From CAZAQS01 sp964486825 (GTDB taxonomy: Bacteria > Chloroflexota > Anaerolineae > Anaerolineales > UBA4823): DNA of 34,475 bases. The notes under the pieces were generated by a model that was not told where the DNA came from, did not search any database, and saw only the letters and a list, made by a program, of their open reading frames with translations. Location: contig CAZAQS010000020.1 in NCBI GenBank assembly GCA_964486825.1, forward strand, positions 1 to 34,475. The letters are read 5' to 3'. This document shows, piece by piece, positions 8,425 to 16,477 of this stretch; positions within the stretch are counted from its first letter, which is position 1; every line of letters begins with the position of its first letter. The position numbers and the translations under genes were made by a program.

Positions 8425-11019
8425 TTAAGCGCCTGGCTGAATCGGAGCAATGGGGTCGTGAGGCTTCCCACCGGAAGGGTTCTGAATTTCTCCCGTCGCC
8501 CGGGGAGTGGCTGGGCGGCTTCCCTCGCTCCCATCTTGGACATCCTTGACAGCTTTGCGCGTGCCTGAGGGAGTCCTTTTTGCGCGCACGGGTTTAGGTG
8601 GGACGGGGAACAAAGCAATATCGAGAACCTGATCCATATGCTCGACAGAGATGATCTTCAAATCCTTGCGAGCGCGTTTGGGGATGTCTACCAGGTCTTT
8701 CATGCACAGCTTGGGAAGGATTACCGTCTGTAAGCCGGCCCGGTGAGCGGCGAGCACTTTTTCACGCACTCCCCCCACCGGAAGGACTCGTCCTCTGAGG
8801 GTGATCTCACCGGTCATGCCGACTTCACGATGGACTTTGCGCCCGGTAAACGCAGAGATAAGGGCTGTACAGATCGTGATGCCTGCGCTGGGACCATCTT
8901 TGGGAATGGCGCCCTCTGGAATATGGATATGCACGTCGATATTTTCAAAGATCTCCGGATCTACATCCAGCTGTCGGGAGCGAGATTTCAGGTAGGAGAG
9001 AGCTGCCTGGGCAGATTCCTGCATGACGTTGCCAATTTGACCGGTTACTTGCAAATTGCCCTTGCCATCCAGGAGCAGAACCTCTACCGGCATAATCTCG
9101 CCACCGTTCTCCGTCCAGGCCATAGCTGTAGCTACGCCTACTTCATCCTGCCGCTCCGCCTCCAGGTTATGGAACTCAGCCGGGCCCAGGAAGCGCTCGA
9201 TATGCGTGGGATTGACATTCGTCGGGAACCGCTTGTGCTCCGCCTTCATGCGGGCGATCTTCCTGCACACTCGTCCAAGCTCTCGCTCGAGATTCCGGAC
9301 GCCGGCCTCGTAGGTATAGTTGCGGATGGTGCGTTGGATGGATTGCTCTGTAAAACGCACTTCTTCCTTGTCTAAGCCATTCTCCTCGAGCTGGCGCGGT
9401 ATCAGGAAGCGCCGTGCGATTTCCATTTTTTCCTCTTCGATATATCCGGGGAACTCAATTACCTCCATCCTGTCAAGCAGGGCAGGAGGGATCGGCCCCT
9501 GGTAGTTGGCGGTAGTGATGAACATCACCCGCGAGAGATCGTAAGGCAGCTCCAGGTAATGGTCGGAGAAGGTATGGTTCTGTTCGGGATCGAGCACCTC
9601 TAACAGGGCTGAAGATGGGTCCCCACGGAAGTCCTGTCCAAGCTTATCGATCTCATCCAACATAAAGAGAGGGTTGATCGTGCCCGCCCGCCGCATAGTC
9701 TGTAAAATCCGGCCCGGGAGAGCGCCGATATAGGTCCGGCGATGGCCGCGGATTTCCGCCTCGTCGCGCACTCCACCTAAAGAGAGGCGTACAAATTTCC
9801 GTCCCAAAGCTTCTGCAATGGAACGGCCCAGGGAGGTCTTACCCGTACCAGGAGGACCGACGAAGCACAAGATTGGCTGGCGCGAGCGCCTGGGTTTCAA
9901 ACTTCTCACGGCAATGAACTCCAGGATGCGCTCCTTAGCACGTGGCAACCCGTAATGATATTGCTCCAGGGTTTTTGCGGCGTGACGTACGTCCAAATTG
10001 TCTTCGGTGAACTCCGTCCAGGGCAGATCCAGGATCCAATCCACATAAGTGCGGATAATGCCCACTTCGGGCGACATCGGGGGCATCTGGCCCATTCGGT
10101 CGATTTCCTTGACAGCTCGAAGCTTCACCTCATCCGGGAGGCTGACTCCTTCCACCCGGCTGCGCAGCTCGTAAATCTCGCGCGTCCAGGCGTCCCCCTC
10201 TCCCAGCTCAGTTTGGATGACTTTCATCTGCTCTCGCAGGTAATACTCGCGCTGGGTCCGGTCGACTTCACTCTGCGCACGGGAATGGATCTCATCTTCC
10301 AATTCCAGGACGTCGACTTCCTGTGCCAGGATTGAGACTACTCGTTTCAGGCGTTCGAGTGGATCGAGGGTTTGGAGTAGCTGAAGGCGGTCTTCGAGGG
10401 GCGGGGCAATACTGGTGGCGATCATGTCTGCCAGCCAACCGGGCTCCTCGATATTTAATGCAAATAAATAGGCTTCTTCTGGCAGGCTACGGTCGAGCTG
10501 GACGCAGCGCTGAAAAAGTTCCAGAGCAGTACGCATGGTGGCGTCGGTCTGGCGATCGACTTCCAGATCCTCATAGATCGGGCGCACACGGGCGCTCGGG
10601 AAGGGATGCGAGTCGATGAATTCAACCAGTTCGACCCGCCTACGCCCCTGGACAAGGGCGGAACTGGAACCGTCCGGCATGCTAAGCAACCGGCCGACGG
10701 CCATTTCAACTCCAATCGTATAGAAGCCATCCGGCCCGGGCGCGTCCTGCTCCGAATCCAGTTGGGTCAGGGCAATTACGGTTTGATCTTTTAATTGAGC
10801 ATCCTCGATGGCCAGAAGTGAAGCTTCGCGGCCAACAAAAAGCGGGGAAACCATATGTGGGTAGACGACCAGGTCCCGAAGCGCCAAGACCGGGCATTCA
10901 ATCAGGCCTTCATCATCCGGCATTGCATCCGGGATATTATATAACTCTTCAGTTCGGCGGTGGATAGCCTCACCGAAATCATCGTCTTCGTCGTGCAAAT
11001 ACCAATCGTTATCTCTCAT
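8425..11019 (-). CDS. lon: ATP-dependent protease Lon
   Basis: An 864-aa LonA-type AAA+ serine protease that degrades misfolded and regulatory proteins in the cytoplasm. Order of parts: acidic N-terminal extension (1-40), LON substrate-binding domain (about 41-235), coiled linker, AAA+ module with Walker A GPPGTGKT (388-395) and Walker B FMLDEIDK (about 452-459), then the peptidase domain. The catalytic dyad is Ser711 (PKDGPSAG) and Lys754 (VREKVLAAH). The last 60 residues form a Pro/Arg/Gly-rich, probably disordered tail that E. coli Lon lacks. The ATG has a GGAG site, and a TATAAT lies 36 bp upstream at the end of folC, so lon may have its own promoter. It is followed by the AlbA_2 regulator. 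Confidence 0.97.
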   Translation of the reverse strand: MRDNDWYLHDEDDDFGEAIHRRTEELYNIPDAMPDDEGLIECPVLALRDLVVYPHMVSPLFVGREASLLAIEDAQLKDQTVIALTQLDSEQDAPGPDGFYTIGVEMAVGRLLSMPDGSSSALVQGRRRVELVEFIDSHPFPSARVRPIYEDLEVDRQTDATMRTALELFQRCVQLDRSLPEEAYLFALNIEEPGWLADMIATSIAPPLEDRLQLLQTLDPLERLKRVVSILAQEVDVLELEDEIHSRAQSEVDRTQREYYLREQMKVIQTELGEGDAWTREIYELRSRVEGVSLPDEVKLRAVKEIDRMGQMPPMSPEVGIIRTYVDWILDLPWTEFTEDNLDVRHAAKTLEQYHYGLPRAKERILEFIAVRSLKPRRSRQPILCFVGPPGTGKTSLGRSIAEALGRKFVRLSLGGVRDEAEIRGHRRTYIGALPGRILQTMRRAGTINPLFMLDEIDKLGQDFRGDPSSALLEVLDPEQNHTFSDHYLELPYDLSRVMFITTANYQGPIPPALLDRMEVIEFPGYIEEEKMEIARRFLIPRQLEENGLDKEEVRFTEQSIQRTIRNYTYEAGVRNLERELGRVCRKIARMKAEHKRFPTNVNPTHIERFLGPAEFHNLEAERQDEVGVATAMAWTENGGEIMPVEVLLLDGKGNLQVTGQIGNVMQESAQAALSYLKSRSRQLDVDPEIFENIDVHIHIPEGAIPKDGPSAGITICTALISAFTGRKVHREVGMTGEITLRGRVLPVGGVREKVLAAHRAGLQTVILPKLCMKDLVDIPKRARKDLKIISVEHMDQVLDIALFPVPPKPVRAKRTPSGTRKAVKDVQDGSEGSRPATPRATGEIQNPSGGKPHDPIAPIQPGA

Positions 11020-11054
11020 CGATTACTCCGGCTCTTTCTTTAAGATTGGCCGAG

Positions 11055-11060
11055 ATTATA
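11055..11060 (-). promoter_or_regulatory. Possible -10 element for lon
   Basis: A perfect TATAAT on the minus strand in the 42-bp gap between folC and lon would give a leader of about 30 nt that includes the GGAG site. No good -35 is visible upstream inside folC, so this is tentative. Confidence 0.3.
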
Positions 11061-11061
11061 T

Positions 11062-12453
11062 TCATTCTACAGTATCACCCTGCCGCTGGAGCAGCTCCTG
11101 CCAGGCATACCTGGCTCCGGCTACAATAAATAGGCTGCCCGTAACCAATACCAGGCTTCCATTTTTAGCATCCTGCAATGCTTCGGGCAATGCATCTTCT
11201 ATGCGTGGTACGGTGCGGGCTGGAATGCCATAGGGGTGAGTTAATTCTACCAGTTGATGGGGGTCTATGGCGCGTGGATGGATCGATTGAGTAGCAATAA
11301 CACTCTCAACTCGCGGCAACAGTTCTGCAAACATGCCCTGGATATCTTTATCTTCCGATGCCCCAAAGACCAAAACGATAGGATAGCCGGGAAAATATTC
11401 ATCTAGAGTCTGGCACAGTTTCAAGACCGAATCCCGATTATGGGCAGAGTCCACGACAACCGGCGGCTCGCGGCGCAGAATTTCGAAACGACCTGGCCAA
11501 ACCACCGAGGCGAAACCTCTGCGTATATCCTCCATACTGATTTCAAACCCTTCCTGCCGGGCTGTCTGGAGAGCCGCGTAAGCTGTAGCGGCGTTGACGA
11601 CCTGGTGAAACCCAAGCAAGGGCAGTGTAAAAACCTCCGGCTGACGCTCGCCTTTTCCGTTGTTGCCTGGGTACTCATCCTCTATTACCTGTTCGGGGTT
11701 CCGCCAAACACGAAAGGTCTGCCCATCCAAAGAACGGGAATGTAACTCAAATAAGTAATCCTTCCCTACCTCGATCAGAGGAGAATTCCTCTTTCGTGCG
11801 ATCGCAACGATTGCCTGCCGGGCTTCTTCTTCTTGAGGAGCTAAGACCACCGGCACGCCTGGTTTGATGATCCCGGCCTTCTCACCAGCTATCTCCGCCA
11901 GCGTATCCCCCAAGACATGGGTATGGTCGTAGGATATCGAGGTAATCACGGATACCTGGGGCGTGACGATATTGGTCGCGTCCAACCTGCCGCCCAGGCC
12001 CACCTCGAATACGGCTGCTGAGGCGCCCTGGCGCGCAAAGTACAGCATGGCTAAGGCAGTCGTGATTTCAAAAGTGGTAAGCTCCGGAATTGCAGCGATA
12101 TGGGGTTTCATTTCATCGACCAAAGCTACCAGGTCGGTATGAGAAATCGGCTCCCCATCCACCTGGATACGCTCAACGAAATCCTGCAGGTGTGGTGAGG
12201 TGTAAAATCCAGCCCGGTATCCGGCCGCCTGGAGTACGCTGGCGCATAAAGCAGCCACTGACCCCTTGCCCTTGGTACCCGCTATATGGATGATGAGATA
12301 CTTTTGATGCGGGCTCCCCAGGGAAACTGCAAGTTTCTCCATCCTTTCCAGGTTGAAATTCTCAGGAGAATAGCGGAAGATTCGCTTGAGGCTGTAGTCG
12401 ACAAAGCTGTAAATGTAATCTAAAGCCGCTTGATAAGCAGGTTCATCCTTCAT
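11062..12453 (-). CDS. folC: Folylpolyglutamate synthase / dihydrofolate synthase
   Basis: A 463-aa Mur-ligase-superfamily enzyme that adds glutamate to folates and, in bifunctional members, to dihydropteroate. The ATP loop is AGTKGKGSV (58-66). Other landmarks are FYTSPHL, FEVGLGGRLDATN, SYDHTHVLGDTLAEIAGEKAGIIK (metal/carbamate Lys region), the C-terminal-domain motif VVDSAHNRDS, and VFGASEDKDI. Length fits the family. It is first in a left-running group with lon and the AlbA_2 regulator, and is the second folate gene in the window along with folD. Its promoter lies so near the ATG that the mRNA is probably leaderless. Whether it does one or both reactions cannot be told from sequence alone. 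Confidence 0.94.
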   Translation of the reverse strand: MKDEPAYQAALDYIYSFVDYSLKRIFRYSPENFNLERMEKLAVSLGSPHQKYLIIHIAGTKGKGSVAALCASVLQAAGYRAGFYTSPHLQDFVERIQVDGEPISHTDLVALVDEMKPHIAAIPELTTFEITTALAMLYFARQGASAAVFEVGLGGRLDATNIVTPQVSVITSISYDHTHVLGDTLAEIAGEKAGIIKPGVPVVLAPQEEEARQAIVAIARKRNSPLIEVGKDYLFELHSRSLDGQTFRVWRNPEQVIEDEYPGNNGKGERQPEVFTLPLLGFHQVVNAATAYAALQTARQEGFEISMEDIRRGFASVVWPGRFEILRREPPVVVDSAHNRDSVLKLCQTLDEYFPGYPIVLVFGASEDKDIQGMFAELLPRVESVIATQSIHPRAIDPHQLVELTHPYGIPARTVPRIEDALPEALQDAKNGSLVLVTGSLFIVAGARYAWQELLQRQGDTVE

Positions 12454-12462
12454 CGTTGAGGG

Positions 12463-12491
12463 ATTGTACCCTTGTAATACTCACCGCGCAA
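12463..12491 (-). promoter_or_regulatory. folC promoter, probably leaderless
   Basis: Minus strand: TTGCGC, 17 bp, TACAAT. The -10 ends only 9 nt before the folC ATG, so initiation would fall within a few bases of the start codon. This fits the lack of a ribosome-binding site there. Confidence 0.5.
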
Positions 12492-12579
12492 GAGGCGCTA
12501 TGGCATGAAACCATATTTATATTTGTCACCCTCAGAACATCCCAGGGCAAGCATTATCCAATACCCGTTGTGCTAGTGG

Positions 12580-12585
12580 TAAAAT
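12580..12585 (+). promoter_or_regulatory. Extended -10 element before the SanA-like gene
   Basis: TGGTAAAAT gives a TGn-extended -10 (TAAAAT) six bases before the GTG at 12592. No convincing -35 is seen, but extended -10 promoters can do without one. Transcripts would start at or near the GTG. Confidence 0.4.
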
Positions 12586-12591
12586 TTAGCG

Positions 12592-13269
12592 GTGTTCAGC
12601 CGTTCGGTAAAAATGTTCTTTCGATTTCTATTTCTTATGACAGCCCTTGGAGCAGCGGGGATTTTCGCTCCACGGATGCTCACTTTCTTATATTCCATCC
12701 CACGCCTCTATCGGATTGAGGAAGCGCCGTTTCACCGCGTGACGATCGTTTTCGGGGCCGGTTTACAGAGAGATGGAACTCCAGCGGCAGTATTAAGGGA
12801 CCGTGTAGGAACAGCGGTCAGGCTTTACCAGGCCGGGAAAACACAGAAACTGCTCATGAGCGGCGACAACCGCTCCGTCTTCTATAATGAGCCGCAGGCC
12901 ATGCTCGACTATGCTGTCAGGCTGGGCGTTCCTGCCGAGGATATCGTGCTGGATTACGCCGGGCAACGCACTTACGATACCTGTTACCGGGCCAGGGATA
13001 TTTTCGGCCTGGAAGACGCCATCCTGGTGACGCAAACTTTCCATCTCCACAGGGCAATCTATACCTGTAATACGCTAGGAGTAAAGGCTGTGGGAGTCAA
13101 GGCAGATATGCGTACATACAGCCACGGCCCGTATATATACTGGAATATGCGCGAAATTTTAGCGACCCTTAACGCTGTCTGGGAGCTACATTTCGCCCAG
13201 CCCTTGCCTATTCTGGGACAGTTCGAGCCCATCTTCCCACAAGAGAATGGCGCACCAGATGAGAATTGA
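12592..13269 (+). CDS. SanA/YdcF-like DUF218 membrane protein
   Basis: A 225-aa single-pass protein: one N-terminal membrane helix (about 9-35), then a DUF218 domain outside the cytoplasm. Family blocks seen are VFGAGLQRDGTPAAVLRDRV, LYQAGKTQKLLMSGDN, YNEPQAMLDYAVRLGVP and DYAGQRTYDTCYRA. SanA of enterobacteria affects envelope permeability and vancomycin sensitivity; the chemistry is unknown. The start is either GTG 12592 (possibly leaderless) or ATG 13 codon positions in at 12613; neither has a ribosome-binding site. An HD-domain gene follows after 71 bp on the same strand. Confidence 0.85.
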   Translation: MFSRSVKMFFRFLFLMTALGAAGIFAPRMLTFLYSIPRLYRIEEAPFHRVTIVFGAGLQRDGTPAAVLRDRVGTAVRLYQAGKTQKLLMSGDNRSVFYNEPQAMLDYAVRLGVPAEDIVLDYAGQRTYDTCYRARDIFGLEDAILVTQTFHLHRAIYTCNTLGVKAVGVKADMRTYSHGPYIYWNMREILATLNAVWELHFAQPLPILGQFEPIFPQENGAPDEN

Positions 13270-13340
13270 AGGATAGGCGGCTGTATCTACCCTGGTTTGC
13301 TAAGGAAGGTCAGCAAGAACATACCATCCTGGGAGTACGT

Positions 13341-13892
13341 ATGGAACGACATAAAGCATTAGAACTGGTAAGAGAATACGTCAAAAATGAAAACCTGGTC
13401 AGGCATATGTTGGCTGTGGAAGCCGCCATGCGATTTTATGCCGAAAAATATGGCGAAGATGTGGTTAAATGGGGGATCGTAGGCTTGCTACACGACTTCG
13501 ATTGGGAAATTCACCCTACCCTGGAACACCATCCTCAAGACGGAGCTCCCATCCTGCGGGAAAGGGGCGTTCCCGAAGACGTCATCCGGGCTATCCTCAG
13601 CCATGCAGACCACACGGGTGTACTGCGCCACAGTAGAATGGAAAAGGCGCTTCTGGCTTGCGATGAAATCACGGGCCTGGTCACGGCCGTCACCCTGGTC
13701 CGCCCCTCCCGCTCTCTGCAGGACCTCAATGTTGCTTCTGTTAAAAAGAAGTGGAAGGATAAGGCTTTTGCAGCGGGCGCCAACCGGGAAGAGATCGCCC
13801 ATGCCACCGAAGATTTTGGAGTTGAGCTTTGGGAACATGTCGATAACGTCATCCATGCCATGCAGCGCATCGCTCCTGACTTAGGATTATAA
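13341..13892 (+). CDS. HD-domain metal-dependent hydrolase
   Basis: A 183-aa protein of the HD superfamily. Metal ligands are visible as His22, H51-D52 (GLLHDFDWE) and Asp108 (ACDEITG), with further histidines at HH (about 63-64) and SHADH (88-91). The block LVRHMLAVEAAMRFYAEKYGED is typical of small stand-alone HD hydrolases of unknown phosphate-ester substrate. ATG 13341 is chosen because GGGAG sits five bases upstream; an in-frame TTG at 13266 adds 25 residues without family likeness. It probably shares a transcript with the SanA-like gene. Confidence 0.82.
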   Translation: MERHKALELVREYVKNENLVRHMLAVEAAMRFYAEKYGEDVVKWGIVGLLHDFDWEIHPTLEHHPQDGAPILRERGVPEDVIRAILSHADHTGVLRHSRMEKALLACDEITGLVTAVTLVRPSRSLQDLNVASVKKKWKDKAFAAGANREEIAHATEDFGVELWEHVDNVIHAMQRIAPDLGL

Positions 13893-13952
13893 ACTCACCC
13901 CTTCGTGGATCCGTTGAACAAAAGCTGCCGGCGTGGCGCCTCAAAACCGTGT

Positions 13953-13981
13953 TTGACAAGAGCGTGATTTTACGCTAAACT
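13953..13981 (+). promoter_or_regulatory. Strong promoter for the recombinase-like gene
   Basis: TTGACA, 17 bp, TAAACT. The same hexamers and spacing occur at 30219-30247. Initiation near 13988 leaves a leader of about 36 nt with a GGTGAGG ribosome-binding site before ATG 14024. Confidence 0.6.
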
Positions 13982-14023
13982 TGCAATATTATAAACTATG
14001 CGCATGATCCAGGTGAGGCAAAT

Positions 14024-14956
14024 ATGACAACACAAGCCATTCCTTCCCCTTCTACGGCCCATATCACCACTGAAACAACCTTAGTCCCGGCCATCAATGC
14101 CTGGAGGTTGTACCTGGAAGACCAGGGAAGTTCCCCCCACACCGTAAAGGCATTTACAGCCGACATGCTGCTTCTGTCCTCCTACCTCTTGCCGGACCGG
14201 ACCGTAGGCAATATCAGTACCAGCGATCTCAATAACTTTTTGCAGTGGCTACAATCGGGGAGAGGCGTACCTTGCAGCCCGAAAACCCTATCCCGGCGCA
14301 TCACTTCGATCAAAGCATTTTTCCGCTGGTTACCCCAGTACGGGGTAATCTTGCTCGACCCGGCTGAAAAAGTCATTCAAAAATCCGTCATGAGCCCCCT
14401 GCCAACGGTCTTGACGGAAGATGAGGTACAAGCTGCCCTGGAGGCAGCCGCCCGGCACCGCCAGGGGACAAAACCTGACGCCAGGCCTTATCTGCTGCTT
14501 ACTTTGCTCCTGGAGACGGGCATCAAGAAGAACGAGTGCCTGGCAATCAGTCCAAACCATATCGACCTGGAAACTCCTGGGGGACATATCCTTTTTATCC
14601 GTTATTCTTCACCCAAACACCGCTATAAAGAACGCAAGCTGCCAATTTCCGATGATTGGGTCGCAACCTACCATGAGTACAAGGCTCAATACACGCTCAA
14701 CGACCGCCTCTTCCCGTGGTCCCCTCGCCGGTTGGAGTATTTGTTAGAAGATATCGGTGAAGAAGCCGGGCTGGAGAAACATATCTCCTTCGATATGCTC
14801 CGCTGGACGTGCGTATTATCAGATTGGCGCGCCGGTATGGAACACAACAAAATCCGCCAAAAACTTGGCATTTCGAAAATCCAATGGCGAGAAGTGCGTA
14901 TGAAATTGGAGCGCTTATCCAATTCCGGCAGCGACTCGCAGGACATGCAAGCTTAA
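14024..14956 (+). CDS. Tyrosine-recombinase-fold protein, catalytic residues missing
   Basis: The 310-aa protein has the XerC/D layout: an N-terminal SAM-like DNA-binding domain (about 22-110; SPHTVKAFTADM, SRRITSIKAFFRWL) and a C-terminal catalytic-fold domain. The active site is degenerate. The first Arg is Lys (TGIKKNECLAI), HxxR reads DxLR (FDMLRWT), the His of LGH is Ile (LGISKI), and no Tyr exists in the last 55 residues, where the nucleophile should be. It probably binds DNA but cannot cut and rejoin it. No att sites or phage genes are nearby. Its strong promoter suggests real expression, and its stop overlaps the tilS stop by four bases. The fold is secure; the role is unknown. Confidence 0.82.
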   Translation: MTTQAIPSPSTAHITTETTLVPAINAWRLYLEDQGSSPHTVKAFTADMLLLSSYLLPDRTVGNISTSDLNNFLQWLQSGRGVPCSPKTLSRRITSIKAFFRWLPQYGVILLDPAEKVIQKSVMSPLPTVLTEDEVQAALEAAARHRQGTKPDARPYLLLTLLLETGIKKNECLAISPNHIDLETPGGHILFIRYSSPKHRYKERKLPISDDWVATYHEYKAQYTLNDRLFPWSPRRLEYLLEDIGEEAGLEKHISFDMLRWTCVLSDWRAGMEHNKIRQKLGISKIQWREVRMKLERLSNSGSDSQDMQA

Positions 14957-16401
14957 GCTTCCGTTTTCCTGAACAGGTGCAGATGGGCAACCTGGTTGGT
15001 GGATTCTGAAAACATGAACCCCTGAGCTACCCGGTAACCAGGGATCCACACAAGCTTCCCCTCCGAGAAAACCAGCGGCCAGTTTGCCCGGGACCGGGCA
15101 GGCATCTTCACGTTGATCATAAAATCAGAGACTTTTACCGAATGACCTGCCATTCCCGCAGGATAGAACCGGTCTCCAGGACGGCGACAGCGCAGGGAGA
15201 GCGGAAAGTGGGCTAGGGAAACATCGATCCAGGCCTGAAACATATCCTTGTTTTCCGGCGCCTTCTGGTGGGCCAGATCAGCTTGCTCTTCGATATTACA
15301 CGCTAAAACCCAACCGTTCTCCAGCTCAGCAATTCCCGGCAGCTCGAGAGCGAGATCCTGGCAACGGTTTCCCTGCCTGGGAAGCTGTGGCCAGAAGCCC
15401 TCCGGTAAATAAGCTTGCTTATCTGCCACCCAAAGCAATTCATCTTCGAGCAGGATAAATAAGCCAGCCGCCAGTTCGATGCGCCTGGACCTGGTAGGAG
15501 CAGCCAAAAAATTTACCGCCCGGTCAACAGTGTTGAAATCGATATCTCTTAGTCCAGGTTGCAGGATCGAGATTCCCCTACGGATCAAGCGGCGCTGGAT
15601 AGCTTTCGGTTGGATGGACAGGGCGTGATAGCGGAATAAGACGTAGCCAGGTCCACCATCGACATACGTTTCCTCCCAGGCGGAGTCTACGATCCCTTCA
15701 AGCAGCTCGTTTTCCGAATCCAGCACCTGTCCCATCCGCCAAAGCACTCTCCGGATAGCAGGGTTATAGCTAGCCAGGTAGGGGATCAGCTCGTGCCGGA
15801 GGCGGTTACGGAAAATCCTGGTATCACGGTTGGTCTTGTCCTCGATAGGCTCAATTTCCCGCTCTAACAGGTAGGCATCGATCTCTTCCCGCCAGGTTCC
15901 CAGCAGCGGCCGGATTAAGGGGATTTCTTCGCTCCACGGGCCGGGCAGAGTCCAATACCACATGCCGCGTAACCCGGCTAATCCCGAACCGCGTAAGAAA
16001 TGCATCAAGATGGTTTCGACCTGGTCATCTGCATTGTGAGCGACTGCTACCGCTTGTGCACCCACCTGGCGTGCATTTTCAAACAGGAAGGTGTACCTGA
16101 GATGCCTGGCAGCTTCTTCAACAGACAAGCCAAAACGCTGAGCGTAGTCATTGACATCTGCTTCGCCAAGGATAAAGGGAAGGCTTAGCCCTTCGGAAAT
16201 CCTCCGCACAAACTCAGCATCGCCTGCTGCTTCAGGTCGTAAGCCATGGTTTAAATGAGCGACCACTACGGGGTAACCGGAGCGAGTCAGCAAGTCCAAC
16301 AAGCACAGGCTGTCTCCTCCGCCTGAAACTCCAACCAGGACGGTTTTTTTCGGTTTAAGAAAACAATTCTGCTGTAAAATACTATTAAACAGCTCGAGCA
16401 T
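14953..16401 (-). CDS. tilS: tRNA(Ile)-lysidine synthase
   Basis: TilS attaches lysine to C34 of the tRNA-Ile that reads AUA, using ATP, and is essential in most bacteria. The PP-loop is SGGGDS (26-31), followed by VVAHLNHGLR, SVEEAARHLRY, VAHNADDQVETILMHFLRGSGLAGLRGM, all diagnostic. The 482-aa length includes the middle domain and the C-terminal TilS domain (LRCRRPGDRFYP, VSDFMINVKMPARSR). A TATAAT sits 9 nt before the ATG, suggesting a leaderless message. It is divergent from the response-regulator gene and converges on the recombinase-like gene with a 4-bp overlap. Confidence 0.96.
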   Translation of the reverse strand: MLELFNSILQQNCFLKPKKTVLVGVSGGGDSLCLLDLLTRSGYPVVVAHLNHGLRPEAAGDAEFVRRISEGLSLPFILGEADVNDYAQRFGLSVEEAARHLRYTFLFENARQVGAQAVAVAHNADDQVETILMHFLRGSGLAGLRGMWYWTLPGPWSEEIPLIRPLLGTWREEIDAYLLEREIEPIEDKTNRDTRIFRNRLRHELIPYLASYNPAIRRVLWRMGQVLDSENELLEGIVDSAWEETYVDGGPGYVLFRYHALSIQPKAIQRRLIRRGISILQPGLRDIDFNTVDRAVNFLAAPTRSRRIELAAGLFILLEDELLWVADKQAYLPEGFWPQLPRQGNRCQDLALELPGIAELENGWVLACNIEEQADLAHQKAPENKDMFQAWIDVSLAHFPLSLRCRRPGDRFYPAGMAGHSVKVSDFMINVKMPARSRANWPLVFSEGKLVWIPGYRVAQGFMFSESTNQVAHLHLFRKTEA

Positions 16402-16410
16402 GGTAATGTG

Positions 16411-16440
16411 ATTATAGCATTTCTATTTTCAACTGCTCAA
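16411..16440 (-). promoter_or_regulatory. tilS promoter, probably leaderless
   Basis: Minus strand: TTGAGC, 18 bp, TATAAT, with the -10 ending 9 nt before the tilS ATG. No ribosome-binding site is present. Confidence 0.55.
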
Positions 16441-16477
16441 TAATTAGCCTGTTGGGGTCGGATTCATAGAACGGCAA

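Noticed and set aside
8743..9375. 210-codon plus-strand frame opposite lon
   Set aside because: It lies fully inside a well-supported lon coding region, with no family motif. It looks like a codon-bias shadow.
13488..13856. Minus-strand frames opposite the HD-domain gene
   Set aside because: The plus-strand gene has intact metal ligands and a ribosome-binding site; the antisense frames have neither.
14024..14956. Integrase as marker of a prophage or genomic island
   Set aside because: The active site is missing, no att-like repeats or phage genes are near, and the neighbours are housekeeping genes.
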